DNA of 64,000 nt from Oceanobacillus sojae (lineage in GTDB: Bacteria; Bacillota; Bacilli; Bacillales; Amphibacillaceae). The position numbers and the translations under genes are program-made. This document shows positions 1 to 7,587 of this stretch, piece by piece. The notes below the pieces were generated by a model. It was not told the origin of the DNA. It searched no databases and saw nothing but the letters and a program-made list of their open reading frames with translations. The stretch covers positions 186,001-250,000 of the forward strand of contig NZ_BJYM01000005.1 in NCBI RefSeq assembly GCF_007991515.1, read 5' to 3'. Each line of letters begins with the position of its first letter. The stretch's first letter is position 1.

Positions 1-84
1 TTTGATAAACACTCAAAATAACGGTTTTCTTATGATAACATTAATAAACATATTGCTTTACAGCAAAAGGTGCAACGGAGCATA

Positions 85-594
85 TTATGGTTTTGTCTGC
101 CTGTTCTCCACTTGGGTGATCCAGTTTAAATCAGCTTCTAAGTGAAGCAGCCTCCCAGTAATTAAAAGATAGTTGTTCTCATCTCCCTTTATCAGCAAGT
201 CTGTTTTTAATTTGGTCAGATCCATTACTTCTTTTAAAACCATCGATTTTTGCTGTTCAAGCATTTGCGACTCGTTAGCATAATCGATTTTTCTTGCACA
301 GATCCATTTAAAGAAGAAATCTTCTTTGGTTGAATGATAAGGAACTGCTTCTAATAACCATTCCTCCAGTTCTGTTTTGCCTGATACATCCAAGGTAAAC
401 AATTTTCTCTCTTGTTCATCTATATCCAAAGGGATAACAAGTTCATCCCGAATTAAGCGGTCTAAGGTCGTATATATTTGACCCGGATTAACTTTCCCTT
501 TACTCCCCAGCAACTGATCCAATTCAATTTTTAATTCATAACCATGACATTTTTTATCATAGAGCAACGTCATTATTCCATATTTCACGGACAT
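85..594 (-). CDS. PadR-family transcriptional regulator
   Basis: A 169-residue protein with the PadR layout: an N-terminal winged helix (residues about 1-75, with the family-typical HGYELK segment and the GQIYTTLDRL recognition region) followed by a helical dimerisation part (about 85-165). PadR proteins of this size usually repress a neighbouring multidrug ABC transporter. It is the third gene of a minus-strand operon: its ATG lies 6 bases past the permease stop, with an AAGG sequence about 10 bases upstream. Dyads flanking the operon promoter near 3764-3840 are the likely operators, giving autoregulation. The regulator family is clear; the operator assignment is inference. Confidence 0.88.
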   Translation of the reverse strand: MSVKYGIMTLLYDKKCHGYELKIELDQLLGSKGKVNPGQIYTTLDRLIRDELVIPLDIDEQERKLFTLDVSGKTELEEWLLEAVPYHSTKEDFFFKWICARKIDYANESQMLEQQKSMVLKEVMDLTKLKTDLLIKGDENNYLLITGRLLHLEADLNWITQVENRQTKP

Positions 595-600
595 TCATAA

Positions 601-3057
601 TCAACCTTCTTTTAGAGATGATTGGATATCTATTTTGCTTGCTGCACTGCTCGATATCCAAGAAGCAATCAAGCTTAACAGAATTCCGGCAGTAACCGTT
701 AATATTATTGATTCGACAGGTAAATACACCGTAACGAAATCGCCTATTAATGTAGAGTTGCTTGCAACAACTAATAAGCACAAGCCAGTAATTAGTCCTC
801 CTAAAACTCCGGCCAATCCTATCAGAAAACCTTCTACTAACACCATAGTTTTAACTTGTAATCTTGTAAAGCCTAATGCTCTCATCGTACCTATTTCTGA
901 AGTTCGCTCAAACGTATTCATGATAAGTGTGTTCGCTGTTCCGACACTGGCAAGCAGGATAACTAAGACTAGCATGAATTGAATCAATTCATTCATTCCT
1001 TCAAATGCGGAAGTTGTTGAAGCAATTTCCTCTTCTACAAAAATCATCTTAGACAAAAAACCGCCAAATTCACTCCATAATGCATTTCTAACCGATTCTT
1101 CCGTTGTGTTTTCATCCAGATGAATCAACAAATCAAAACTATTCTCCCAGCCAAATTGATGATTTAACTGTTCTTCATCCATAAATGCTACGTAGCCGGA
1201 ATAATGTGAGGTCGCAGCTACATCGATTACTTCAAACGGTTTTGTTCCTGCCGGAGTATGGACAAAGATATCTTCCCCGATCTTTCCTCCCCATTCCCGA
1301 AAAGCTCTTTCACCCAGTATAATAGATAATGTATCATTATTTTCAAAGCTTGTATAATTGAAATCATCATAATATAAACTGTTCTGATCTACTCCCATAA
1401 TGGAGAATTGCCTTAAATGCATATCTTTATTTATCCATGTAATTGGTGTTGCTTCTGTTAATAAAGTACTGGATTCAACAAATTCTTTATCATTTATTTT
1501 ATCTAAATCGCTTGCAGACCATGGTTTCTCCGCAGTTAATCTGACATCTCCACCGTAGTTCGATTTTATCTGATTTGCATAGTTTTCTGGTGCTGCATCT
1601 GAAAGTGCCCCCAATAAGAGGATCACCGCAATTCCGACGGAAAGCAGCGTCGCAGTATTTGCATTTCTATATAGTTGTTTTCTTAAGTTAGAGATTGCCA
1701 TTCTGCCCGGATGCCCCATGCATAACAGAATAATCGGCTTAATCAGCATGCTGAATATTTTTAAAAACAATGGACTTAACATAACGACAGATAATATGAG
1801 GCTGATATATGACACAGGACTGTCTATAAAGAAAAATAATAATAACCCAAAACCAATGACGTATCTGATCCAGTGCACTTTTTCATTGGAGCTTGTATTT
1901 GCACCCATTTTTAAATTTTCAAGTATAGATGTTTTTCCTGCACTATATATTGGAAACATAGAAAACAAAACGGGAAAAATAACACCTGCTGCTAAAGAAA
2001 TGACAGTTGGCATAATCCAATTGAGAGAATAAACCATGTCATATTCAAATATGCCTAGAAGGGTCATCATAAACAAATCGCCTAACCAAATACCAATAGG
2101 TACACCAATAATTGTTCCAATCATAGCTATGAAAGAAACTTCCATCAAAATTAGTCTTGAAATAGAAATTTGCCCATATCCCAGACTTTTCATAATAGCG
2201 AACTCTTTTTTTCGCTCAATAACGCCCGTATAAATCATATTAAAAACAATAAACCCACTTATAAACATGGTCAGGATGGCTATTAAATAAAAGAATGTAT
2301 AGAGCCCTTCCACATCATTACTTTGACGGTCATCAGCAACAACCGGCTGAATAAAAGCTCTTGAGTCAGAAAGCTCTTCTTGGATGTCACGAAATAATTT
2401 CTCGTCATTTCCAAGTGTGCTCAACCTGATATATGAAATTTCTCCATTCAACTCAGCCCGCTCCTGCAATAAATCGAGGGGAGCCATCATGCGAAAACTG
2501 GAGGATGCTGCCCGTTCCCAACTCCCTGGACTTGATAACAACTGGGTATATTCTACAATTGCTGATATCTTCACTTCCCCCATTTCTCGAAAGGACAACG
2601 TATCACCTACATCAACATGCAACAAATCCGCAACTGTTTCGGGAATGACTAACCCTTCATTATCAAGTTCTCCTTCTACTACTGGCAGCTTTAATAAATT
2701 ACTATTTTGATTATCCACCCCCGTAATTCGGACAGCCAGCTGGCTGTCCGAATATTCACCAGGTAAATCAAGAAAGGTTTGTTTATCTAACGCCGTAAAC
2801 GTCTCATCTACATTTTGATGATTTTGAACAGTGTTAATTATCTCTTCTGGATAAGTGTGTTCATCGCTTAAAATCCAAAAATCCGCATTTCCTGTATACA
2901 TTTCTTCATAGTAATCAAAAACATCCTTTGTCGTTCTATCTGCTATCAGCATAGCAGTAATAAAGGACGTTCCCATTATAATTGCTAATAAGGTTAATAC
3001 AAATCTTTTTTTCTTTCTCGTAATATTACGCCATGAAATTCGCCAGATATTGAGCAT
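601..3057 (-). CDS. ABC transporter permease, FtsX/MacB-like, two FtsX domains
   Basis: A membrane permease of about 818 residues with two FtsX-type modules: an N-terminal helix, a large extracellular region (about 45-245), three helices (about 255-385), a second helix and extracellular domain (about 470-690), then three C-terminal helices. This is the fold of exporters or lipoprotein/peptide-handling ABC systems rather than importers. An upstream ATG at 3099 exists, but I chose the ATG at 3057 because it has an AGAGAGG site nine bases before it; it overlaps the ATPase gene by 32 bases, indicating translational coupling. It works with the ATPase encoded at 3026-3745; the substrate cannot be read from sequence but is probably an antimicrobial or membrane-active compound. 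Confidence 0.85.
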   Translation of the reverse strand: MLNIWRISWRNITRKKKRFVLTLLAIIMGTSFITAMLIADRTTKDVFDYYEEMYTGNADFWILSDEHTYPEEIINTVQNHQNVDETFTALDKQTFLDLPGEYSDSQLAVRITGVDNQNSNLLKLPVVEGELDNEGLVIPETVADLLHVDVGDTLSFREMGEVKISAIVEYTQLLSSPGSWERAASSSFRMMAPLDLLQERAELNGEISYIRLSTLGNDEKLFRDIQEELSDSRAFIQPVVADDRQSNDVEGLYTFFYLIAILTMFISGFIVFNMIYTGVIERKKEFAIMKSLGYGQISISRLILMEVSFIAMIGTIIGVPIGIWLGDLFMMTLLGIFEYDMVYSLNWIMPTVISLAAGVIFPVLFSMFPIYSAGKTSILENLKMGANTSSNEKVHWIRYVIGFGLLLFFFIDSPVSYISLILSVVMLSPLFLKIFSMLIKPIILLCMGHPGRMAISNLRKQLYRNANTATLLSVGIAVILLLGALSDAAPENYANQIKSNYGGDVRLTAEKPWSASDLDKINDKEFVESSTLLTEATPITWINKDMHLRQFSIMGVDQNSLYYDDFNYTSFENNDTLSIILGERAFREWGGKIGEDIFVHTPAGTKPFEVIDVAATSHYSGYVAFMDEEQLNHQFGWENSFDLLIHLDENTTEESVRNALWSEFGGFLSKMIFVEEEIASTTSAFEGMNELIQFMLVLVILLASVGTANTLIMNTFERTSEIGTMRALGFTRLQVKTMVLVEGFLIGLAGVLGGLITGLCLLVVASNSTLIGDFVTVYLPVESIILTVTAGILLSLIASWISSSAASKIDIQSSLKEG

Positions 3058-3745
3058 AGTTCTCATCCTCTCTGGAGATGATTTGTTCAATCGTTCCATC
3101 TTTAAACAAGATTATTTTATCCGCAAAACCGGCAGCAAATATATCATGCGTAACCATAATAATCGTCTGGTTATTCTTTTTATGAAATTGTGTTAAAAGC
3201 AACAATATTTCTTCTGCTTTAGAGCGGTCTAAATTTCCGGTCGGTTCATCGGCTAATAAAACGTTGGGCTGATTCACCAAAGACCTTGCAATAGCTACCC
3301 TTTGCTGTTGCCCACCGCTCAATAAATTGGCTTGCTTTTTATTTAATTCATTTAATCCAACCGCCTGGATAAGTTCTTTTACTTCCTTCATTTTTTCTTT
3401 GTCAAGTGTTCCATCTGCATATAATGGAAAAGCAATATTTTCTTCAACCGTTAAATTATTTAAAAGCTGGTAATTTTGAAAAATGATTCCAATGTTTTTA
3501 CGGCGAAAAATAGTTCTTTGGTTTTCACTCATCTCACTTATCGCTTTTCCACCCACCTCAATTTTTCCATTTGTAGGGGAATCCAGTCCACCCAAAAGCT
3601 GTAAAAGTGTACTTTTTCCAGAACCACTAGGTCCCATAATAGCAACAAATTCCCCTTCTTCTATTTTCAAATCGACATCCTTCAGTACCTCTGTGATATT
3701 TTTTCCTTGTGTAAAAGATTTCACTAGCCCACTAACTTTAATCAA
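3026..3745 (-). CDS. ABC transporter ATP-binding protein, MacB/LolD-like
   Basis: A 239-residue ATPase with Walker A GPSGSGKST (about residues 39-47), Q-loop, signature LSGGQQQR, Walker B VLLADEPTG and the H-loop histidine in VTHD. These are the motifs of the LolD/MacB/FtsE-type group, which pairs with FtsX-like permeases. The first codon is TTG, about seven bases after an AAGGGGATGG sequence; no in-frame ATG with a ribosome site lies nearby. It is the first gene of an ATPase-permease-PadR operon and overlaps the permease start. Cytoplasmic, attached to the permease. Confidence 0.9.
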   Translation of the reverse strand: MIKVSGLVKSFTQGKNITEVLKDVDLKIEEGEFVAIMGPSGSGKSTLLQLLGGLDSPTNGKIEVGGKAISEMSENQRTIFRRKNIGIIFQNYQLLNNLTVEENIAFPLYADGTLDKEKMKEVKELIQAVGLNELNKKQANLLSGGQQQRVAIARSLVNQPNVLLADEPTGNLDRSKAEEILLLLTQFHKKNNQTIIMVTHDIFAAGFADKIILFKDGTIEQIISREDENYAQYLANFMA

Positions 3746-3763
3746 ATTATTCCATCCCCTTAA

Positions 3764-3840
3764 TATATACTTAGTATATAATTACAAAACTAATATTAAC
3801 CTAATTTCGTTATTTGTTCAATATGAATTATATACTAAGT
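3764..3840 (-). promoter_or_regulatory. Promoter of PadR/ABC operon flanked by inverted operator-like elements
   Basis: Reading the minus strand, a TTGAAC -35 (3816-3821) and TAATAT -10 (3793-3798) are separated by 17 bases. Downstream, over the start site, is a perfect dyad TATATAC-TTA-GTATATA (3764-3780). A 15-base element ACTTAGTATATAATT (3769-3783) recurs exactly in inverted orientation at 3826-3840, just upstream of the -35. Two copies bracketing a promoter fit dimeric binding by the PadR protein encoded in this operon. The sequence identities are seen; the PadR assignment is inferred. Confidence 0.65.
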
Positions 3841-3898
3841 AAGTACCTATAATAAAATGATAAATATACCATATATTTAATGCGTGTTCATAAATGAA

Positions 3899-3928
3899 TT
3901 GACACTTTGTCAGTCATTTGTATATACT
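3899..3928 (+). promoter_or_regulatory. tetR promoter with TGACA-N3-TGTCA operator
   Basis: A consensus TTGACA -35 (3899-3904) and TATACT -10 (3923-3928) with an 18-base spacer precede the TetR gene at 3950. The perfect dyad TGACA-CTT-TGTCA (3900-3912) overlaps the -35, a position that would block RNA polymerase. The same dyad type occurs before the next gene (4612-4624), so the TetR protein probably controls both itself and the ABC operon. Confidence 0.7.
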
Positions 3929-3949
3929 TAACGCAAGGAGGTATATTAC

Positions 3950-4570
3950 ATGAGAGATGTGAAATTGCCTGAAGTCAGAAAAGCAGAAATTTTAGATGCG
4001 GCAATGAAATTATTTACAGAAAAAGGCTATTTGCAGACAACGACCCAAAATATTATTAATGAAGTTGGAATTTCGCGCGGGCTGCTTTATTATCATTTTA
4101 AAAATAAAGAAGAAATTCTTTATATCTTGGTTGAAAAGTCTGTTAAGCCGCTAATTGTACAGATGGAGAAAATAGTAGAAAATGCATCGTTAACTCCGCT
4201 GGAAAAGTTAAACCAATTTTTACAGACAACCATTATTCAGGAAGATACGGTTACAGCAGAAACAGTCACGCTGCAGGAAACCGTTCAGCTGGAGGAAAAT
4301 AGGTATATGATGGATCGCTTTTATCATAAATTTATTGAAAAACTTCTCCCTTTATTTACACAAATTATTGAAGAAGGAAAAGAACAGAATATTTTTCAGG
4401 TAGACTATCCTTATGAAACTGCCCATTTTCTAGTAACTGGATATGTTTTTGTTTCCAATGATCTTAAGCTCAAGAAATCCAGTTTAGATGAAATGAAAGT
4501 TTATTTACAAGCTTTTAAAGAAGTCTTGGCAAAATCACTGAATATTGAAGTATCTACTATAGAAGACTAA
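3950..4570 (+). CDS. TetR-family transcriptional repressor
   Basis: A 206-residue TetR protein: an N-terminal helix-turn-helix (residues about 12-58, with TTQNIINEVGISRGLLYYHF) and a C-terminal ligand-binding helical domain. The start has an AAGGAGG site. It precedes an ABC-2-type exporter operon, separated by a TGACAATTTGTCA dyad identical in half-sites to the one at its own promoter, so it most likely represses the exporter until a ligand binds. The ligand is unknown. Confidence 0.9.
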   Translation: MRDVKLPEVRKAEILDAAMKLFTEKGYLQTTTQNIINEVGISRGLLYYHFKNKEEILYILVEKSVKPLIVQMEKIVENASLTPLEKLNQFLQTTIIQEDTVTAETVTLQETVQLEENRYMMDRFYHKFIEKLLPLFTQIIEEGKEQNIFQVDYPYETAHFLVTGYVFVSNDLKLKKSSLDEMKVYLQAFKEVLAKSLNIEVSTIED

Positions 4571-4611
4571 CCAATGTCCTTTATTTCATTGGTTTCTTTT
4601 ATCATCATGAC

Positions 4612-4624
4612 TGACAATTTGTCA
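4612..4624 (+). promoter_or_regulatory. Second TetR operator dyad before ABC operon
   Basis: A perfect dyad TGACA-ATT-TGTCA lies 15 bases before the ATPase start codon and abuts its AGGAGG ribosome site. It has the same half-sites as the dyad at 3900-3912. It could act as a roadblock or cover a start site; I see no clear separate promoter in the short gap after tetR. Confidence 0.6.
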
Positions 4625-4638
4625 ATAGGAGGGAAATT

Positions 4639-5376
4639 ATGTTAAAAGTTAATCACATTTCAAAAATGTATGAAGATGGAACAAAAGCAATTACGGATAT
4701 TAATCTCCACATCCAAAATGGTGATATTTACGGCTTTATCGGAGCAAACGGGGCTGGTAAATCTACGACTATTAAAGCAATTGTCGGTATCCATCATTTT
4801 AACCAGGGTGAGATCTGGATTGATGGCTATTCAATCAAAACTGACCCTGTTAACTGTAAAAAAAGAATCGCATTTATTCCGGATAATCCCGATTTATATG
4901 AGCATTTAACCGGACTTCAGTACATCAGCTTTATCGCTGATATTTTCGAGGTTCCTTTGACTGAAAGAAAACAATCCATTGAAAAATACAGTACGATTTT
5001 TGAAATGACAAGCAAACTCAATAACAGTATTGCTTCTTATTCTCACGGGATGAAACAGCGAATTGCGTTAATTGCTGCTTTAGTTCATAAACCGGCATTA
5101 TTTATATTAGATGAGCCATTTGTCGGCTTAGACCCGACCGCTTCCTTTGAATTAAAAAGACTGATGCAGGAGCATGCAGAAAATGGTGGTGCTGTATTCT
5201 TTTCGACACATGTATTAGAGGTTGCCCAGAAGCTATGTAATAAGGTAGCTATTATTCATAAAGGAAGTCTTGTTAAAAATGGACTGATGGAAGAGGTTGC
5301 CGGCTCGAAAAGCTTAGAAGAAATATTTATGGAGGTCCGTAATGAATCAAAAAATATGGATATTATTCAAAAATGA
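4639..5376 (+). CDS. ABC transporter ATP-binding protein, ABC-2 exporter type
   Basis: A 245-residue ATPase with Walker A GANGAGKST (about residues 36-44), a signature region that reads YSHGMKQR rather than canonical LSGGQ, Walker B LFILDEPFVGLD and H-loop STH. The GxNGAGKST form and SxGMKQR signature are typical of ABC-2/DrrA-like exporters. It overlaps the permease gene by 35 bases, so the two are translationally coupled. Probably under the TetR protein encoded just upstream. Confidence 0.9.
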   Translation: MLKVNHISKMYEDGTKAITDINLHIQNGDIYGFIGANGAGKSTTIKAIVGIHHFNQGEIWIDGYSIKTDPVNCKKRIAFIPDNPDLYEHLTGLQYISFIADIFEVPLTERKQSIEKYSTIFEMTSKLNNSIASYSHGMKQRIALIAALVHKPALFILDEPFVGLDPTASFELKRLMQEHAENGGAVFFSTHVLEVAQKLCNKVAIIHKGSLVKNGLMEEVAGSKSLEEIFMEVRNESKNMDIIQK

Positions 5377-6904
5377 CCTTGCCAGCAGTATTCCATTCCA
5401 TCAATTATTTCGTTCCGCCAAACAAGGTAATGGGGTCAAAATAACTTTTGCTGCGCTGCTCCTTATGGGAATATTTCTACTTATTTATAATACGTTGACA
5501 GCAAAAACACTGGTCAGTCTTGGGCAGACAGCTCTCATCCCGGCATACATGCTTTCTGTTTCCAGTATCATGATGATTTTTTTATCACTTTTACGTGCAA
5601 ACGGCACTATTTTTGGCAGTAGTGATTTTGAACAGCTGTCCACTTATCCAGTCAGTGAAAAAGAAATATTTATCAGCAAGCTGCTTCATTTATACTTCTT
5701 TCATTTACTGGTCAGCCTGCTTTTTACTATACCAGTATTACTTGTCTGGGCACCTGATGATGCGGCATCTCCACTTTTAATCTTGCTGTTTTTTATTACA
5801 GCACTGATTATACCTGTTATTCCCATTTGTATTGGGGTAATTTTTGGAAGTCTTGTTTATCACCTGGCTGCTTATTTTCGACAGATGAAGCTGATTGCCG
5901 TTTCTTTCTCTCTTATTCTTTTAGGTATGTTCAGCTATTTTATTATCACGCAATCTAATCAGACAAGTGACATGCAGAATATCGGGGCATTTTTATACAG
6001 ACAAATGACTAATATTTATCTGCCATCTGTATTATTGCAGTTTGATAGTGCGGATCATATATTTCATATTCTTGCTTTTATTTTTATCAGTTGTTTACTG
6101 CTTATTTTGCTGATTCTGACTGGCAGTAAATACTACCGGAAGCTTAACTTACGTCTTCTTGCTTTAAAAAGTAATAACAATGTGAAGCAAAAAGCTATCA
6201 AACAGCGAAGCATTTTCTTTGCGCTTTGGAAGCAAGAAATAAATACTTTATTCAGTTCATACAACTACCTGCTCAATTCGATACTGGGTACCGTACTATT
6301 AATTTTTCTCAGTATGGCTCTGCTCTTGTTTGGAGTGGAAAAATTGACAGCTCTTATTCCGATGTCTGTTTCTAGCGGGACAATAACAAATATATTCCCT
6401 ACTTTTAGTGCAGCTCTACTTCTGATAAGTAATCCGACAACTGCAGCTCTATCGATGGAGGGAAATAAAATCTGGATCTTAAAAACACTGCCTATTGAAC
6501 AAAGAAGAGTAATTCATGCTAAATTAGCCTGTACCTTTTCCCTGCATTTATCTGGTTTTTGGATAAGTATTATTGCTTTTATTATCAGGCTTTCTCCAAA
6601 TATGGAACAGCTGATATGGGCGATACTTATTCCTTTAAGCTATTCAGCTTTTATCACGACATTTGGATTAATGCTGAATTTTTCCAATCCAAATTTCAGC
6701 TGGAAAAATGATATGTATATCGTTAAACAAAGCCCGCCTGTTTTGATTTCAGCCTTCACCGGGATGGCAATAGTGATTGTACCGCTGGCGCTTATTCTGT
6801 TCCAGGTGCTTCCGTTATACATTATTTACCTTGCTCTCTCCATCCTATTAATCAGTTTAGCTGTGATTTTCTATCGACGGACCTGCACAATAAAACTTAT
6901 ATAA
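5342..6904 (+). CDS. ABC-2-type transporter permease
   Basis: A 520-residue integral membrane protein with about 12 hydrophobic segments and no other domain, starting at an ATG preceded by GGAGG inside the ATPase gene. Its position and size match large ABC-2 permeases of Bacillales that pair with a DrrA-type ATPase. The substrate is unknown; the TetR context suggests export of a toxic or signalling compound. Confidence 0.8.
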   Translation: MNQKIWILFKNDLASSIPFHQLFRSAKQGNGVKITFAALLLMGIFLLIYNTLTAKTLVSLGQTALIPAYMLSVSSIMMIFLSLLRANGTIFGSSDFEQLSTYPVSEKEIFISKLLHLYFFHLLVSLLFTIPVLLVWAPDDAASPLLILLFFITALIIPVIPICIGVIFGSLVYHLAAYFRQMKLIAVSFSLILLGMFSYFIITQSNQTSDMQNIGAFLYRQMTNIYLPSVLLQFDSADHIFHILAFIFISCLLLILLILTGSKYYRKLNLRLLALKSNNNVKQKAIKQRSIFFALWKQEINTLFSSYNYLLNSILGTVLLIFLSMALLLFGVEKLTALIPMSVSSGTITNIFPTFSAALLLISNPTTAALSMEGNKIWILKTLPIEQRRVIHAKLACTFSLHLSGFWISIIAFIIRLSPNMEQLIWAILIPLSYSAFITTFGLMLNFSNPNFSWKNDMYIVKQSPPVLISAFTGMAIVIVPLALILFQVLPLYIIYLALSILLISLAVIFYRRTCTIKLI

Positions 6905-6915
6905 GGAGAATGTTT

Positions 6916-7113
6916 ATGAAAAAGGATATTATCGTATTTTTAATTATGTTTTTTGTTTTGTTTATCGTTATTTTATTTTTACCCGATTCGATTCCAATCC
7001 ATTTTAACTGGCGGGGTGAAGCAGATATAGTTGTTCATAAATATTTTCTTTTGGCTGGGGTTATTATTCCTTATTCTGTTTATTGGCAGTTTTTTAGAGA
7101 AAAGAGAGATTAA
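6916..7113 (+). CDS. Small membrane protein with DUF1648-like N-terminal segment
   Basis: About 65 residues: a first helix, then the DUF1648-like stretch LPDSIPIHFNWRGEAD, then a second helix. DUF1648 is normally the N-terminal module of SdpI-type immunity proteins and related regulators, which are much longer; here only this module is present. The ATG at 6916 is chosen because AAGGAG (6903-6908) lies seven bases before it; the ATG at 6910 overlaps that site. It follows the permease by 11 bases and is probably cotranscribed. It may be an accessory or immunity subunit, or a truncated SdpI relative. Confidence 0.65.
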   Translation: MKKDIIVFLIMFFVLFIVILFLPDSIPIHFNWRGEADIVVHKYFLLAGVIIPYSVYWQFFREKRD

Positions 7114-7175
7114 GCTTCTTTTACAAAAAAACAGGAAATATCCTTATAAAATGGAGCTTTTTTAAATCTATATGC

Positions 7176-7181
7176 TATACT
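7176..7181 (+). promoter_or_regulatory. Extended -10 promoter of toxin mRNA
   Basis: TGCTATACT provides an extended -10 (TATACT at 7176-7181). The -35 is poor, as is common with extended -10 promoters. Transcription would begin near 7188, just upstream of the 5' pairing arm at 7203-7214. Confidence 0.45.
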
Positions 7182-7202
7182 AAATCTATCAATAAACCAA
7201 TT

Positions 7203-7361
7203 GCATATGAGGGGAGCGCACCGTTATACCTTCTTTGATTTTTCCAAAGAAGGGAGGTGACGCTAATGGATATTGGAAGCGTATTAATACTGATGATTTC
7301 TTTTGGATCACTGATTGCGTTTATCATGTCCGAAAACAATAAAAAATAACCCCTCATATGC
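7203..7361 (+). promoter_or_regulatory. Toxin mRNA 5'-3' pairing arms and ribosome-site hairpin
   Basis: GCATATGAGGGG (7203-7214) is perfectly complementary to CCCCTCATATGC (7350-7361), so the two ends of the toxin transcript can pair. Inside lies a 9-bp hairpin, CCTTCTTTG (7229-7237) with CAAAGAAGG (7245-7253), which captures the first bases of the GGGAGGTGA ribosome site of the small ORF. Long-distance end pairing and a masked ribosome site are hallmarks of type I toxin mRNAs in Bacillota. Confidence 0.7.
7266..7349 (+). CDS. Putative type I holin-like toxin peptide (27 aa)
   Basis: Encodes the 27-residue peptide MDIGSVLILMISFGSLIAFI followed by MSENNKK. A single membrane helix with the LMISFG motif and a short basic tail matches the holin-like toxin (Hol-Tox) family of type I toxins. 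The ribosome site GGAGGTGA lies five bases before ATG and is partly held in a hairpin. The ORF ends in the left arm of the terminator. Type I toxins insert in the membrane and are silenced by an antisense RNA; a candidate antisense promoter faces it from 7485-7513. Family placement is by eye. Confidence 0.7.
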   Translation: MDIGSVLILMISFGSLIAFIMSENNKK

Positions 7362-7383
7362 TTTGCAGGCGTTAGGGGTTATT
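7345..7383. terminator. Bidirectional terminator at toxin 3' end
   Basis: AATAACCCCT (7345-7354) pairs perfectly with AGGGGTTATT (7374-7383). Minus-strand transcripts end with a T-run after the stem, plus-strand ones with a weaker T-rich stretch. The left arm also pairs with the toxin mRNA 5' end, so terminator folding and end pairing compete. Confidence 0.7.
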
Positions 7384-7428
7384 TTATAACTAAAGCGCCA
7401 ACCCTCAAATAGAGAATTGGTTTATTGT

Positions 7429-7460
7429 ACCGTTTGGTGCTGACACACCAGACGGTTTTT
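7429..7460 (+). terminator. Hairpin ACCGT..ACGGT with T-run
   Basis: A two-part stem, ACCGT/ACGGT and GGTG/CACC, with a CTGACA loop, is followed by TTTTT on the plus strand (7456-7460). It would end plus-strand transcripts that read past the toxin terminator; on the opposite strand it would fold within the candidate antitoxin RNA. Confidence 0.5.
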
Positions 7461-7587
7461 AATATTATACGATTCTATAATGGAATTATACCCGAAAACA
7501 GGGCGAAATACAAACGCAATATAGACGAGCACTAGCGATACAGTGCAATTCATATAGCGAAAAAACTTTCTAACTTGTAAATAGAAT

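Larger units (their letters stand above)
7341..7478 (-). ncRNA. Candidate antisense antitoxin RNA
   Basis: On the minus strand a TATAAT -10 (7485-7490) sits 17 bases from TTGTAT (7508-7513). Transcription would start near 7478, cross an ACCGT/ACGGT hairpin (7429-7456) and stop at the terminator 7345-7383, giving an RNA of roughly 135 bases that overlaps the 3' end of the toxin transcript. Convergent overlap at the 3' end is the arrangement of RatA/TxpA and SR4/BsrG. Inferred only from promoter and terminator patterns. Confidence 0.45.

Noticed and set aside
635-982. Plus-strand frame of 115 codons
   Set aside because: Lies antisense to the FtsX-like permease and has no ribosome site; composition is that of a shadow frame.
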